64,000 bases of DNA. Origin: Polynucleobacter hallstattensis (lineage in GTDB: Bacteria; Pseudomonadota; Gammaproteobacteria; Burkholderiales; Burkholderiaceae). Below are positions 8,927 through 15,812 of the stretch, piece after piece. The translations under genes were made by a program, and so were the position numbers. Positions within the stretch are counted from its first letter, which is position 1. Each line of letters starts with the position of its first letter. The notes beneath the pieces are model-generated. The model was given only the letters and a program-made list of their open reading frames with translations. It was not told the DNA's origin and made no database searches. The stretch spans positions 434,001 through 498,000 of the forward strand of contig NZ_JACVPO010000001.1 of the NCBI RefSeq assembly GCF_018881835.1. Direction: 5' to 3'.

Positions 8927-9256
8927 ATGACCATGAGTACTCCAAACGTAGATGCCATGATTACCCGGATGCAAGCGCTTGCTGCTGCAGCCAGTGGTAA
9001 ACCTGTTTCTACGGATTCTCAAGCTACCAACGGAGTTGATTTCTCGGCGATATTGAAAAACGCGATTGAGAATGTCAGTACCGCTTCAAACAGCGCTCAA
9101 GCTAAAGCTCAATCCTTTTCTTCTGGGGCATCAGATACTTCATTAGAGGATGTGATTGTTTCTCTACAAAAAGCCAATCTTTCACTACAGGGGATGATTG
9201 CAGTGAGAAATAAACTGGTTGAAGCCTACAAAGAAGTGACCAATCTTCAGGTTTAA
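8927..9256 (+). CDS. fliE: Flagellar hook-basal body protein FliE
   Basis: About 109 residues; links the MS ring to the proximal rod. The C-terminal signature (EDVIVSLQKANLSLQGMIAV, then RNKLVEAYKEV) is clear FliE. The frame opens at a TTG (8909) that overlaps the fleR stop, but ATG codons at 8927 and 8933 are more likely starts; the ribosome site is poor, so the exact start is uncertain. Third gene of fleS-fleR-fliE, which in many relatives sits instead at the head of fliEFGHIJ. A weak AT-rich inverted repeat at about 9264-9318 could end transcription from both sides. Confidence 0.93.
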   Translation: MTMSTPNVDAMITRMQALAAAASGKPVSTDSQATNGVDFSAILKNAIENVSTASNSAQAKAQSFSSGASDTSLEDVIVSLQKANLSLQGMIAVRNKLVEAYKEVTNLQV

Positions 9257-9332
9257 GATTTAGCATTTACTTAAACTATTTTTTTGCTTTAAAGCCCACT
9301 GGCAATAAAAAAGTAAATTGATATCTCAGCGC

Positions 9333-9626
9333 TTATTCCTGAGTAGGTCTTTCGGGCGTTTTACCATCTAATTCATAAGCCCAAGCGAGTACTTCTGCCA
9401 CAGCGGCATAAAGCTTAGGGGGAACAAGTTCATTAAGCTTGAGCTGCATTAAAAACTCAACTAACTCAGGTTCTACTTTAGTCGGGATACCCAATTCTTT
9501 TGCTTTTGCCAAAATAGCTTCAGCAATAAAACCCTCCCCCTGCCCCGTAATCCGAGGCGCGGCACTATTCATTTCATACTTCAGCGCCACTGCCTTGAGG
9601 ATTTTTTTCTCTTCCTTCTCTTGCAT
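9333..9626 (-). CDS. FlhB C-terminal-domain-like protein (FhlB type)
   Basis: 97 residues matching only the cytoplasmic tail of FlhB/YscU export-switch proteins: AVALKYEMNSAAPRITGQG near the start, then IAEAILAKAKELGIPTKVEP and the closing LVPPKLYAAVAEVLAWAYEL. The NPTH autocleavage site is absent, so it resembles the free FlhB-CC fragment. Proteins of this kind are known as stand-alone accessory factors of flagellar export in several phyla. Its start overlaps the stop of the FliK-like gene upstream, a pairing that suggests the two act together in substrate-specificity switching. Confidence 0.85.
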   Translation of the reverse strand: MQEKEEKKILKAVALKYEMNSAAPRITGQGEGFIAEAILAKAKELGIPTKVEPELVEFLMQLKLNELVPPKLYAAVAEVLAWAYELDGKTPERPTQE

Positions 9627-10687
9627 TACACAGGCGCCTCTATTTGACCCAAACTAACCCGCGTCTTGGGATCAATTTGCGTGTGTAATTGCTCTTCTAA
9701 TGTAGCAAACGCTCTCGACATGCTTGCTTGTGCTGTGGGATCTACCTGAACGATTAACTGCAGACTTTCGCCAAATTGTGTGCCAATAATCTTTAATGGG
9801 CCTAAGTTAGGTAAGCCCACTTCTAGGGTTATACGACTACCCTTTTCCAATTGATTTGGCTGATGAGGATCTGATTGCCAGGCATCTTCGCGATATAGAC
9901 GACCCTGAACATTGGGCATTAATTGGCCTTGCCATAATAAGTCGCCACGTAATAATAAACGCATCGAATCGCGAATGATTGACGAATCATTTGATAGTTG
10001 CGCCATGAGTTCACTGGCTTTGTGCTGATCACCTGCCGTCAGAAAAGAATCCATTTTTTCATCGGCACTGCCCGCAGGAAATAGCACACGCTTTAACTGA
10101 TCGGCCGCAAAAATACCAGAAGCTTGCAAACTTAGGTACAGAGCCCCCATGGCCACTTTTGGATCTTGATTACTTGGCTTGCTGGGATCTATTGCCGGCC
10201 AATTCACCACTACGCTTTTAGCCTGATTTAAGTTGGCTTGATTTTGTCTACTCGGGGATATCTCTGGGGTATCAGCAATCAAGATTTCAGAAAGCAATTG
10301 CCCTAAGGCGGCGCTTCCTAGACTGTCCATTTTGCTTAAATTCTCAGATACTAGATTGTTTAAATTAGCCTGTGTAAGCTTTGCTGACAGATTAGATTTG
10401 CCCAAAGCAAGGTTCGAAATTTCTAATAAAACTGCCTGCTGAACACTAGGCTCGCCAGACTCCAGCATTGTTTTTAATTCTTTTACATTACCATTTTGCA
10501 AAGCAGTCCGAACTGCATTTCCTGCTGCAGAATCAACTACTGGCATAGGCATATTGAGCGCTAGACGCGGATCTATTGCATTGAGGCTTTCTACAGTAGA
10601 TGGGGCAGCAAGTGGAGTAACTAAGTCATTTTTACGAACATCCACCATGGGGTTGATGACTAGGCTTGAGGGTATTGGTATCGGCAT
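9626..10687 (-). CDS. Second FliK-like protein (hook-length-control C-terminal domain)
   Basis: 353 residues. The N-terminal half is helical and polar without known motifs. The C-terminal part (about 245-345) has the hook-length-control fold pattern: LYREDAWQ, then GSRITLEVGLPNLGPLKI, FGESLQLIVQVD and a final ATLEEQLHTQI, as in FliK_C domains where beta strands end in an L..L...L helix. It is separate from the fliK at the left edge. It ends in overlap with the FlhB-tail gene, and the two probably form a functional pair. The family assignment is by pattern, so the exact role in hook control is uncertain. Confidence 0.65.
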   Translation of the reverse strand: MPIPIPSSLVINPMVDVRKNDLVTPLAAPSTVESLNAIDPRLALNMPMPVVDSAAGNAVRTALQNGNVKELKTMLESGEPSVQQAVLLEISNLALGKSNLSAKLTQANLNNLVSENLSKMDSLGSAALGQLLSEILIADTPEISPSRQNQANLNQAKSVVVNWPAIDPSKPSNQDPKVAMGALYLSLQASGIFAADQLKRVLFPAGSADEKMDSFLTAGDQHKASELMAQLSNDSSIIRDSMRLLLRGDLLWQGQLMPNVQGRLYREDAWQSDPHQPNQLEKGSRITLEVGLPNLGPLKIIGTQFGESLQLIVQVDPTAQASMSRAFATLEEQLHTQIDPKTRVSLGQIEAPV

Positions 10688-10761
10688 ATTACTTCTCCAG
10701 CCTAAAAATTTCCCTAAATCTTGCTGAGGTGTTTTTTACTGCAAACACCGCTGATTGACTA

Positions 10762-11142
10762 CTAAACTCTGTCAGAGATCTCTACCCATGCCTCATAGAG
10801 TGGAGTTAATGTGTTTATCACATCCTGAACCTTATCAGCCGAACGCTCAGCGCGAGCAGAAATCAATTCTTGTATTGACCAAAGGTAAATTACGCTCAGA
10901 TTTTCAGCAATTTCTTTACCTTTTTTATAATCTAAACAGCCAAGCAAGCCTTTAATAATCAAGTCACTTGCCTTAGCAAAACTATCGGAGGGCATCTCAT
11001 TATTTTCCAGAGCTACCTTTGCGGTATTTAAGTGGTCAAATATCCTCTCATGAATCAACACAATAAGCTCTCGAGCATCAGCGGCCATAACCGATGTTAA
11101 GTTGTTGCTATCTTCGTATTTAAGAGCTGCTTTATTCATCAT
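10762..11142 (-). CDS. fliS: Flagellin chaperone FliS
   Basis: 126 residues, helical, with the FliS-typical LIVLIHERIFDHLNTAKVAL segment and the late IYLWSIQELISARAERSADKV region. FliS binds the C-terminal tail of flagellin in the cytoplasm and blocks premature polymerisation. Located 29 bases after fliD, the normal fliD-fliS order. A 7-bp hairpin (10728-10749) follows the stop but lacks a T-run. Confidence 0.9.
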   Translation of the reverse strand: MMNKAALKYEDSNNLTSVMAADARELIVLIHERIFDHLNTAKVALENNEMPSDSFAKASDLIIKGLLGCLDYKKGKEIAENLSVIYLWSIQELISARAERSADKVQDVINTLTPLYEAWVEISDRV

Positions 11143-11171
11143 TTCACTTTTCTTGATCGTCTAACCAATCA

Positions 11172-12596
11172 TTAATTATTCTGACCGCTGACCAAACCAT
11201 CTAATGCGCTAGTTAAAGCGCTACTGGTATTGCTTAAGTTAAATAATAGCGCATTTAAACTGGAATACTGGCTTATATAGCTTTTCTCCTTAGAATCGAG
11301 GCGCATTTGTAACGCTACCTCTTTTTGACTCAATTGAGAAAGAGTATCTTTTTCATTGCTAATAAAGGCACTTAAGTCACCACCGGACTGTATCTGTGAA
11401 GTCAAAAAAGTATCGAGATTATCAGTGTCGGAAAAACTCGTTGATCCGATATTAATTCCAGAGGCTAAGATGGTTGCAATATTGTCGGTGCTTGCATAAT
11501 TAGTCGAGTTAAATTGGAGCGTGCCGTCTGAATTGATATCGATACCTAGCTCATATAAATCTAAAGCAGTAGAAACGCCGCCACTTTCATAAGTAATGCC
11601 TGTTGAGAGCATAGACTTAATTTGATTGATAAAAAATAGAACCCCCGGTGTTCCTGATAGTGAGCCAGCAGTCGTAGAGCCATCCCCTTTTTGTGTGAGC
11701 CTTTTGGACGTTGCAGCAAGATCATTGAAGGCGGTAATGAATGCCTGGATTACTTCCTGTCCGTCATCGGGTCCGGTTGCTAAAGTGATAGTGGCTGAAC
11801 CCGTGCTAACTAAATTAAATGTTGTGCCAGATAGCAAATCGCTAATATTGTTGGCTGTTCTCGTAAAATCTAGGCCATCTAAGGTAAACTCCGCGTCCTG
11901 AGCTTGGTTACCATAAGCCGTTAAATCAGAGCCCTCTAGTGCTGTAGCTGATGAGATTGGATCACTTCCACCGCTGACACTAAAAGTGATTTCATTGTCT
12001 GAACCAGATTGGGTACCCTGAATAATTAAGGCATATTGATCAGATGTCGTCTGGGTAACACTGGCAGCAACATCTAAACCAAGCCCATTGATCCAAGTAC
12101 TTAAATCTTCAATAGTGGTTTCACTATCTACAGCTAAGCTATTAGTTTCGCCGGCTACTGTTAGATCAAAGGTATAAGAGTCATCGGTAGTAATGGCGTC
12201 GCCGTCATCATAGTCATCGAAGCCAGCAACTAAGCCATTAGTAGTTGAAAATGCTGCATTTGCAAAAATATATTGGGCAGGTTTGGCTAACTGGGTAACC
12301 TGTAAATTATGGCTACCGATCAAGGCTCCCGTTGAACTAGATACTGTAACTGCCGATTCATTTGAGCTGCTTGCAACTGCGGCAGAGTAAGAGTCTGGAT
12401 TTTCAACAGCCTGAAGTGCCGTTTGAAAAGCGGCTACCTTGCTTTTTAGTAATCCCAGGTTACTAATTAATAAATTTTGACTAGTAATTTTTGACTGCAA
12501 GGTTACTAAAGGCTTTTTTTCTACCGCCATTAGGCCTGCAACCATGCCGGTCACATCAATCGCTGCTGTACCAGAGCTGATGCTAGATGTAGCCAT
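11172..12596 (-). CDS. fliD: Flagellar hook-associated protein 2 (filament cap) FliD
   Basis: 474 residues with the FliD_N start (AIDVTGMVAGLMAVEKKPL; residues about 13-32), a Ser/Thr/Asp-rich middle that forms the exposed cap domains, and a helical coiled-coil C-terminus (KEVALQMRLDSKEKSYISQY). It caps the filament and promotes flagellin folding outside the cell. Expression is probably sigma-54 dependent: a perfect -24/-12 site lies about 58 bp upstream of the ATG. Precedes fliS. Confidence 0.95.
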   Translation of the reverse strand: MATSSISSGTAAIDVTGMVAGLMAVEKKPLVTLQSKITSQNLLISNLGLLKSKVAAFQTALQAVENPDSYSAAVASSSNESAVTVSSSTGALIGSHNLQVTQLAKPAQYIFANAAFSTTNGLVAGFDDYDDGDAITTDDSYTFDLTVAGETNSLAVDSETTIEDLSTWINGLGLDVAASVTQTTSDQYALIIQGTQSGSDNEITFSVSGGSDPISSATALEGSDLTAYGNQAQDAEFTLDGLDFTRTANNISDLLSGTTFNLVSTGSATITLATGPDDGQEVIQAFITAFNDLAATSKRLTQKGDGSTTAGSLSGTPGVLFFINQIKSMLSTGITYESGGVSTALDLYELGIDINSDGTLQFNSTNYASTDNIATILASGINIGSTSFSDTDNLDTFLTSQIQSGGDLSAFISNEKDTLSQLSQKEVALQMRLDSKEKSYISQYSSLNALLFNLSNTSSALTSALDGLVSGQNN

Positions 12597-12653
12597 TTTT
12601 TAATCTCGCTTTGAGTGTCAGCCGATAGCCTGAGGTTTTAACTCTCTGTTATA

Positions 12654-12669
12654 AGCAAATTTCGTGCCA
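12654..12669 (-). promoter_or_regulatory. Consensus sigma-54 promoter of fliDS
   Basis: Minus strand reads TGGCACGAAATTTGCT, an exact match to the TGGCACG-N4-TTGCT sigma-54 consensus. It lies in the flaG-fliD gap, about 58 bp upstream of the fliD ATG, leaving room for a short leader. It fits the FleR-like activator at 7437-8912 and the rpoN gene at 30475. Confidence 0.88.
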
Positions 12670-12692
12670 TTTTTAATGGGAGTAGCTGATAA

Positions 12693-13094
12693 TCACGCTT
12701 TTTGGTTTACTAGGGCAGAAATTTGGGTCAAGCTATGCGATAGTCTAAGCATCTCATCCGAGGGCAATTGCCTTACCACCTCACCAGTTGCAGGGTTAGT
12801 TACTCTTACAACGTGGTAGCCCGACTCTGAATCTATAGAGAAATTCAAATTTCGGCCCATGGAGCTGACAAACTGTTGCATTTGCTCCGCCGCTTTCGCT
12901 ACTGTTTCACGGGTTGGTTGCATTACCTGGTTGACATTGGAAGGTTTAAATTCTGCGCTAGCTGCTGCTGCAACAACTACTGCATCTGTGTTTGTTTTCC
13001 CAACCGCACCAGAAGTGGTTCCGTTAGGTTGATTTAACCGAGACGAAGAACTAGCTACAGATGAAGCCACGCTTCGTGCTGTTATCTCGCTCAT
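12693..13094 (-). CDS. flaG: FlaG family protein
   Basis: 133 residues. The variable N-terminal half is Ser/Ala-rich; the C-terminal FlaG core contains LNFSIDSESGYHVVRVTNP followed by TGEVVRQLPSDEMLRLSHSL. FlaG proteins influence filament length in other polar-flagellate bacteria; the mechanism is not well defined. A strong AGGAG ribosome site precedes the ATG at 13094. Lies between fliC and fliD, behind a hairpin that probably limits read-through from fliC. Confidence 0.92.
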   Translation of the reverse strand: MSEITARSVASSVASSSSRLNQPNGTTSGAVGKTNTDAVVVAAAASAEFKPSNVNQVMQPTRETVAKAAEQMQQFVSSMGRNLNFSIDSESGYHVVRVTNPATGEVVRQLPSDEMLRLSHSLTQISALVNQKA

Positions 13095-13105
13095 CTCTTA
13101 CTCCT

Positions 13106-13144
13106 AAAAAGTTAAGTGGGACCAGCTTTTACCCTGGTACCCAC
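13106..13144 (-). terminator. Terminator or attenuator after flagellin gene
   Basis: On the minus strand a hairpin GTGGG-T-ACCAG / CTGGT-CCCAC (10 bp with one bulge, 8-nt loop, 13116-13144) is followed by TTAACTTTTT. It begins 13 bases after the fliC stop and precedes the flaG ribosome site, so it likely separates high-level fliC transcription from flaG-fliD. Confidence 0.75.
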
Positions 13145-13156
13145 AATCTTAACGAA

Positions 13157-13939
13157 TTACTTCAACAATGACAAAATCACGTTTGGCATCTGATTTGCTT
13201 GGGCTAGCATTGCAGTGGCCGCCTGTTGCATGATTTGGCCCTTGGTTAATGTTGCAGTTTCTGCAGCAAAATCCGTATCTACAATCGCAGAACGCGCTTG
13301 TGTTAAGTTAGCGCTTTGTGCCGCCAAGTTTTGAGCAGAATAAGTGGCACGTGATATTAATGCACCCATTCTGGCGCGCTCCGAAGAGATCTGCAGCAAA
13401 TCGGCATCCACAGCAGTAAAGGTCGTAGATGTGGTGTTAATAAGTGCATTTGCCGATACAAAATCAATCGTAGTAGATGTCTCTACACCAGACTGAACGT
13501 TATAAGTTGACCCAGCAGCAACTCCAACCAAATCAATACCGTTGTAGACAGCTTCAACCCTAGTTAAGCTAATTTGTTGAATGATGGCTGATGCTTCAGT
13601 ATTAATTTGTTGCTGCTGTCCTGAACTTAAGGCCTCGTTTCCGTATTGTGTTCCCAAAGATTTGAGACGCAACAACATATCTTGGACTGTCCCTAACGCA
13701 GTTTCTGTGACCTGCGCCATACCGATAATGTCGCTTAAATTGCGGTTAGCCTGTTCTATACCGTAAATTTGAGATTGCATACCCATGCTAATTGCAAGGC
13801 CAGCAGAGTCGTCTTTTGCACTATTAATACGTAATCCTGATGAAAGGCGCTGAACTGAGGTCGATAGCTTGCTTTGCGCTGCGCTCAAATTATTTTGAGC
13901 GTAAATCGATGCCATATTGGTGTTGATTACCGTTGCCAT
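13157..13939 (-). CDS. fliC: Flagellin
   Basis: 260 residues, a minimal flagellin. The N-terminal D0/D1 (MATVINTNMASIYAQNNLS, then LSSGLRINSAKDDSAGLAIS) and C-terminal D1/D0 (SERARMGALISRATYSAQNL, ending QANQMPNVILSLLK) are intact. Only about 60 residues lie between them, so the exposed D2/D3 domains are missing. Good ribosome site (CGGAGAAAAAC) before the ATG at 13939. A sigma-28-like promoter is seen at 14013-14040. Only one flagellin gene is present in the window. Confidence 0.97.
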   Translation of the reverse strand: MATVINTNMASIYAQNNLSAAQSKLSTSVQRLSSGLRINSAKDDSAGLAISMGMQSQIYGIEQANRNLSDIIGMAQVTETALGTVQDMLLRLKSLGTQYGNEALSSGQQQQINTEASAIIQQISLTRVEAVYNGIDLVGVAAGSTYNVQSGVETSTTIDFVSANALINTTSTTFTAVDADLLQISSERARMGALISRATYSAQNLAAQSANLTQARSAIVDTDFAAETATLTKGQIMQQAATAMLAQANQMPNVILSLLK

Positions 13940-14012
13940 GTTTTTCTCCGTTATTTCAAGTTAATTTCAAGTTAGAGAGGACCAACATCAAATAGCTCCT
14001 CATACCTATTCT

Positions 14013-14040
14013 TTTACGGTGATGCTTTGGAAAGTGTTTA
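14013..14040 (-). promoter_or_regulatory. Sigma-28 (FliA)-like promoter of fliC
   Basis: Minus strand: TAAA, then 16 bases, then ACCGTAAA, resembling TAAA-N15-GCCGATAA of FliA promoters. It lies about 75-100 bp before the flagellin ATG, and FliA is encoded in the window. The -10 part is imperfect and the spacer one base long. Confidence 0.5.
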
Positions 14041-14343
14041 GATATTCTTTACTCCACCTTTTTGCTCTAGTGCTGAAAAATATAAGTCATTGTTTTTATT
14101 AAACTAATTTTTTAAATACACGTTTGCATCCACTCACATATTGCACCGTGAATTGCCTTGCTTTTGTCTAAAGTAGTGCCTTAGGCGGGGATCAGTAATG
14201 CTATGAATTAATCAATCTAGCCCTACGATGCGATTTAATCCTGGGTTTTGCTTAAGTCAGAACCCCTTTCTTGTATTAACCTTGGAATTGACCCTAAAAT
14301 TGGTTGAGAAGCATGTTTAGGACCATTTAAGAAAGTGTTTCCC
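14041..14343. other. Intergenic region between fliC and the Sel1-repeat gene
   Basis: About 300 AT-rich bases between divergent genes. I see no open frame or RNA gene. A promoter for the Sel1 gene must lie here, but no -35/-10 pair stands out. A TAAAGT followed 15 bases later by GGGATCAG (from about 14169) is a poor sigma-28 match. Confidence 0.4.
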
Positions 14344-15033
14344 ATGAGTATGGAATTTGATAATCCCCGCTTACAAGCTGGCATTTCTAACCTAGAACGC
14401 GGTCGCTTTGAAGCTGCTTTTGAGGTCTTCTTTGATATAGCTGTTAATGAGGCAGATGAGGAGGCTGCTTTTGCTCTGACCAGAATGTGCTTTGATGGGC
14501 AATTAAACCCTGAGCAGGTCAATAAGCTATTTGAATGGCTCAATTCATATAGCAGAGAGAGTAATGGCTATGCCAACTTCAACGTGGGTCTGATGTATGA
14601 ATTAGGTATGGGTGAAATCGCCCGTAATGTGAAAACAGCAGTGCAATACTATGAAAAAGCCATCAAAGATGAGGTTTTGGATGCCTATTGCAATCTAGGC
14701 AATATTTACGTATTTGGAACAGGCTTAGACCAAGGGGTTCCCAAAGACATCCCTCGGGGCGTCGAATTGCTCACCGTAGGAGCTAATGCAGGTAGCAGAG
14801 TGGCCGCCTATAACCTGGGCACTTTGTATGAAAAAGGTACTGCTATCCCCCAAGACTATGACAAAGCCTTCTATTTCTTGACTCTGGCCACACTACAAAA
14901 GCATGAACATGCGCACCGCTGTCTGATTATTTTTGAAAAAGCGATCAAGGGCGATTTCACAAAAGTCTATGATGCTGCAGAGCAGCAATTCTGGAAAATT
15001 CAAAATATGCGCAAACTCTATCGCTCGCTGTAG
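14344..15033 (+). CDS. Sel1/TPR-like repeat protein
   Basis: About 229 residues from the ATG at 14344 (a GTG at 14335 and an ATG at 14350 are alternatives). No signal peptide or membrane segment. At least three Sel1-like repeats are visible: ANFNVGLMYELGMGEIARNV, then DAYCNLGNIYVFGTGLDQGV and AAYNLGTLYEKGTAIPQDYD, each with the LG..Y..G....D pattern, preceded by a more divergent helical pair. Such repeats are protein-binding scaffolds. Located between flagellin and flhA, transcribed rightward, so a flagellar role is plausible but is inferred from context only. Confidence 0.75.
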   Translation: MSMEFDNPRLQAGISNLERGRFEAAFEVFFDIAVNEADEEAAFALTRMCFDGQLNPEQVNKLFEWLNSYSRESNGYANFNVGLMYELGMGEIARNVKTAVQYYEKAIKDEVLDAYCNLGNIYVFGTGLDQGVPKDIPRGVELLTVGANAGSRVAAYNLGTLYEKGTAIPQDYDKAFYFLTLATLQKHEHAHRCLIIFEKAIKGDFTKVYDAAEQQFWKIQNMRKLYRSL

Positions 15034-15812
15034 TAATTACTTTCATTAGCTGTAGCAAGGAGAGCGACCCTATAAAGATGCAACCTTTATAGCCCTCAGG
15101 AGAAGTTCGTTGGGAGCAAAATCATGAGCATATCCTGTCTATGATGTTACTCGGCATTTAAAATAACTGAAAGATCCCAAAATTCAAGCCTATACTGACC
15201 TGAGCTATCTTGAGGTAGTCGTGAAGGAAAGCACTGTTTTCCTTGACTGGTCCTAAGAAAGGTTCTTCATGTCCAGCGCTATCAATGACTCAATTCCACA
15301 ACCGCCTCTGTTGGTCCCTAAATCATTAATAGCCTCTAAAACCCCTGTCAGTGACCCTGATAGCAATGCCAATATCCCGGTTTCAGTCACAAAGATTAAA
15401 ACAACAGCTGAAATCACGGCCACATCAACTCTGCAGGTTGGCTCAAGCACGATTCATCTCAAGGCCTAGGCGAAGGTCGCACGTTCGAATCGGGTAGTAC
15501 ATCAAAGCCAAAAGCAAATAAAACAAGGCTTGCGGGACCTCACTACACAAGAAAAGCAATTCATGTCTTTTCTTTCCGCATTAACGACTGAGGGACAAAC
15601 TTGATCTACCCAAGATCATGGTCAGGAGGTTATGAGGAAATTTTTGCCTTTTTTCACACTTTTGGGACTTTTTTACCCCTATTTTTAGAGCAGATGGGGT
15701 ATATTTAGTGGCAAATATTTCCTTTTCTACCATATGTAGTGGTTTTGTTACTTTCAAGGCAATTTTTGAAGGCTTTCTTCACATCCTCTTGTTTACCCGC
15801 ACTCATTAAGAT
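15034..15812. other. Long intergenic region before flhA
   Basis: Apart from the doubtful small frame at 15269-15469, no gene is visible. There are two short perfect hairpins: CTATAAAG/CTTTATAG at about 15071-15093 and AAGGAAA/TTTCCTT at 15224-15244. At 15643-15657 there is a TTTGCC-TTT-TTTCAC direct-repeat-like box and at 15710-15719 a GGCAAATATT box, both also found in the fliF/fleS control region. TGGGACTTTTTT (15663-15674) likewise echoes TGGGACATTTTT at 6163-6174. These probably form the flhA control region. Confidence 0.4.
15269..15469 (+). CDS. Possible small protein, 66 residues
   Basis: An ATG frame preceded by AAGAAAGG at suitable spacing. The product is low-complexity, Ser/Thr/Pro/Ile-rich, and would be disordered. 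I recognise no family. It sits alone in the 780-base gap before flhA. It could be a small flagellar-region protein, a decayed gene end, or a chance frame; codon evidence is too short to decide. Confidence 0.3.
   Translation: MSSAINDSIPQPPLLVPKSLIASKTPVSDPDSNANIPVSVTKIKTTAEITATSTLQVGSSTIHLKA

Noticed and set aside
9264..9318. Terminator between fliE and the FlhB-tail gene
   Set aside because: The AT-rich inverted repeat is imperfect, with unequal arms, so I did not list it as a separate terminator.
15470..15505. tRNA T-arm-like string (GGTCGCACGTTCGAATC) in the flhA upstream gap, possibly a tRNA remnant or attachment site
   Set aside because: The T-stem pairs only partly on its 3' side, there is no acceptor stem, anticodon arm or CCA, and no integrase or repeat copy is nearby.
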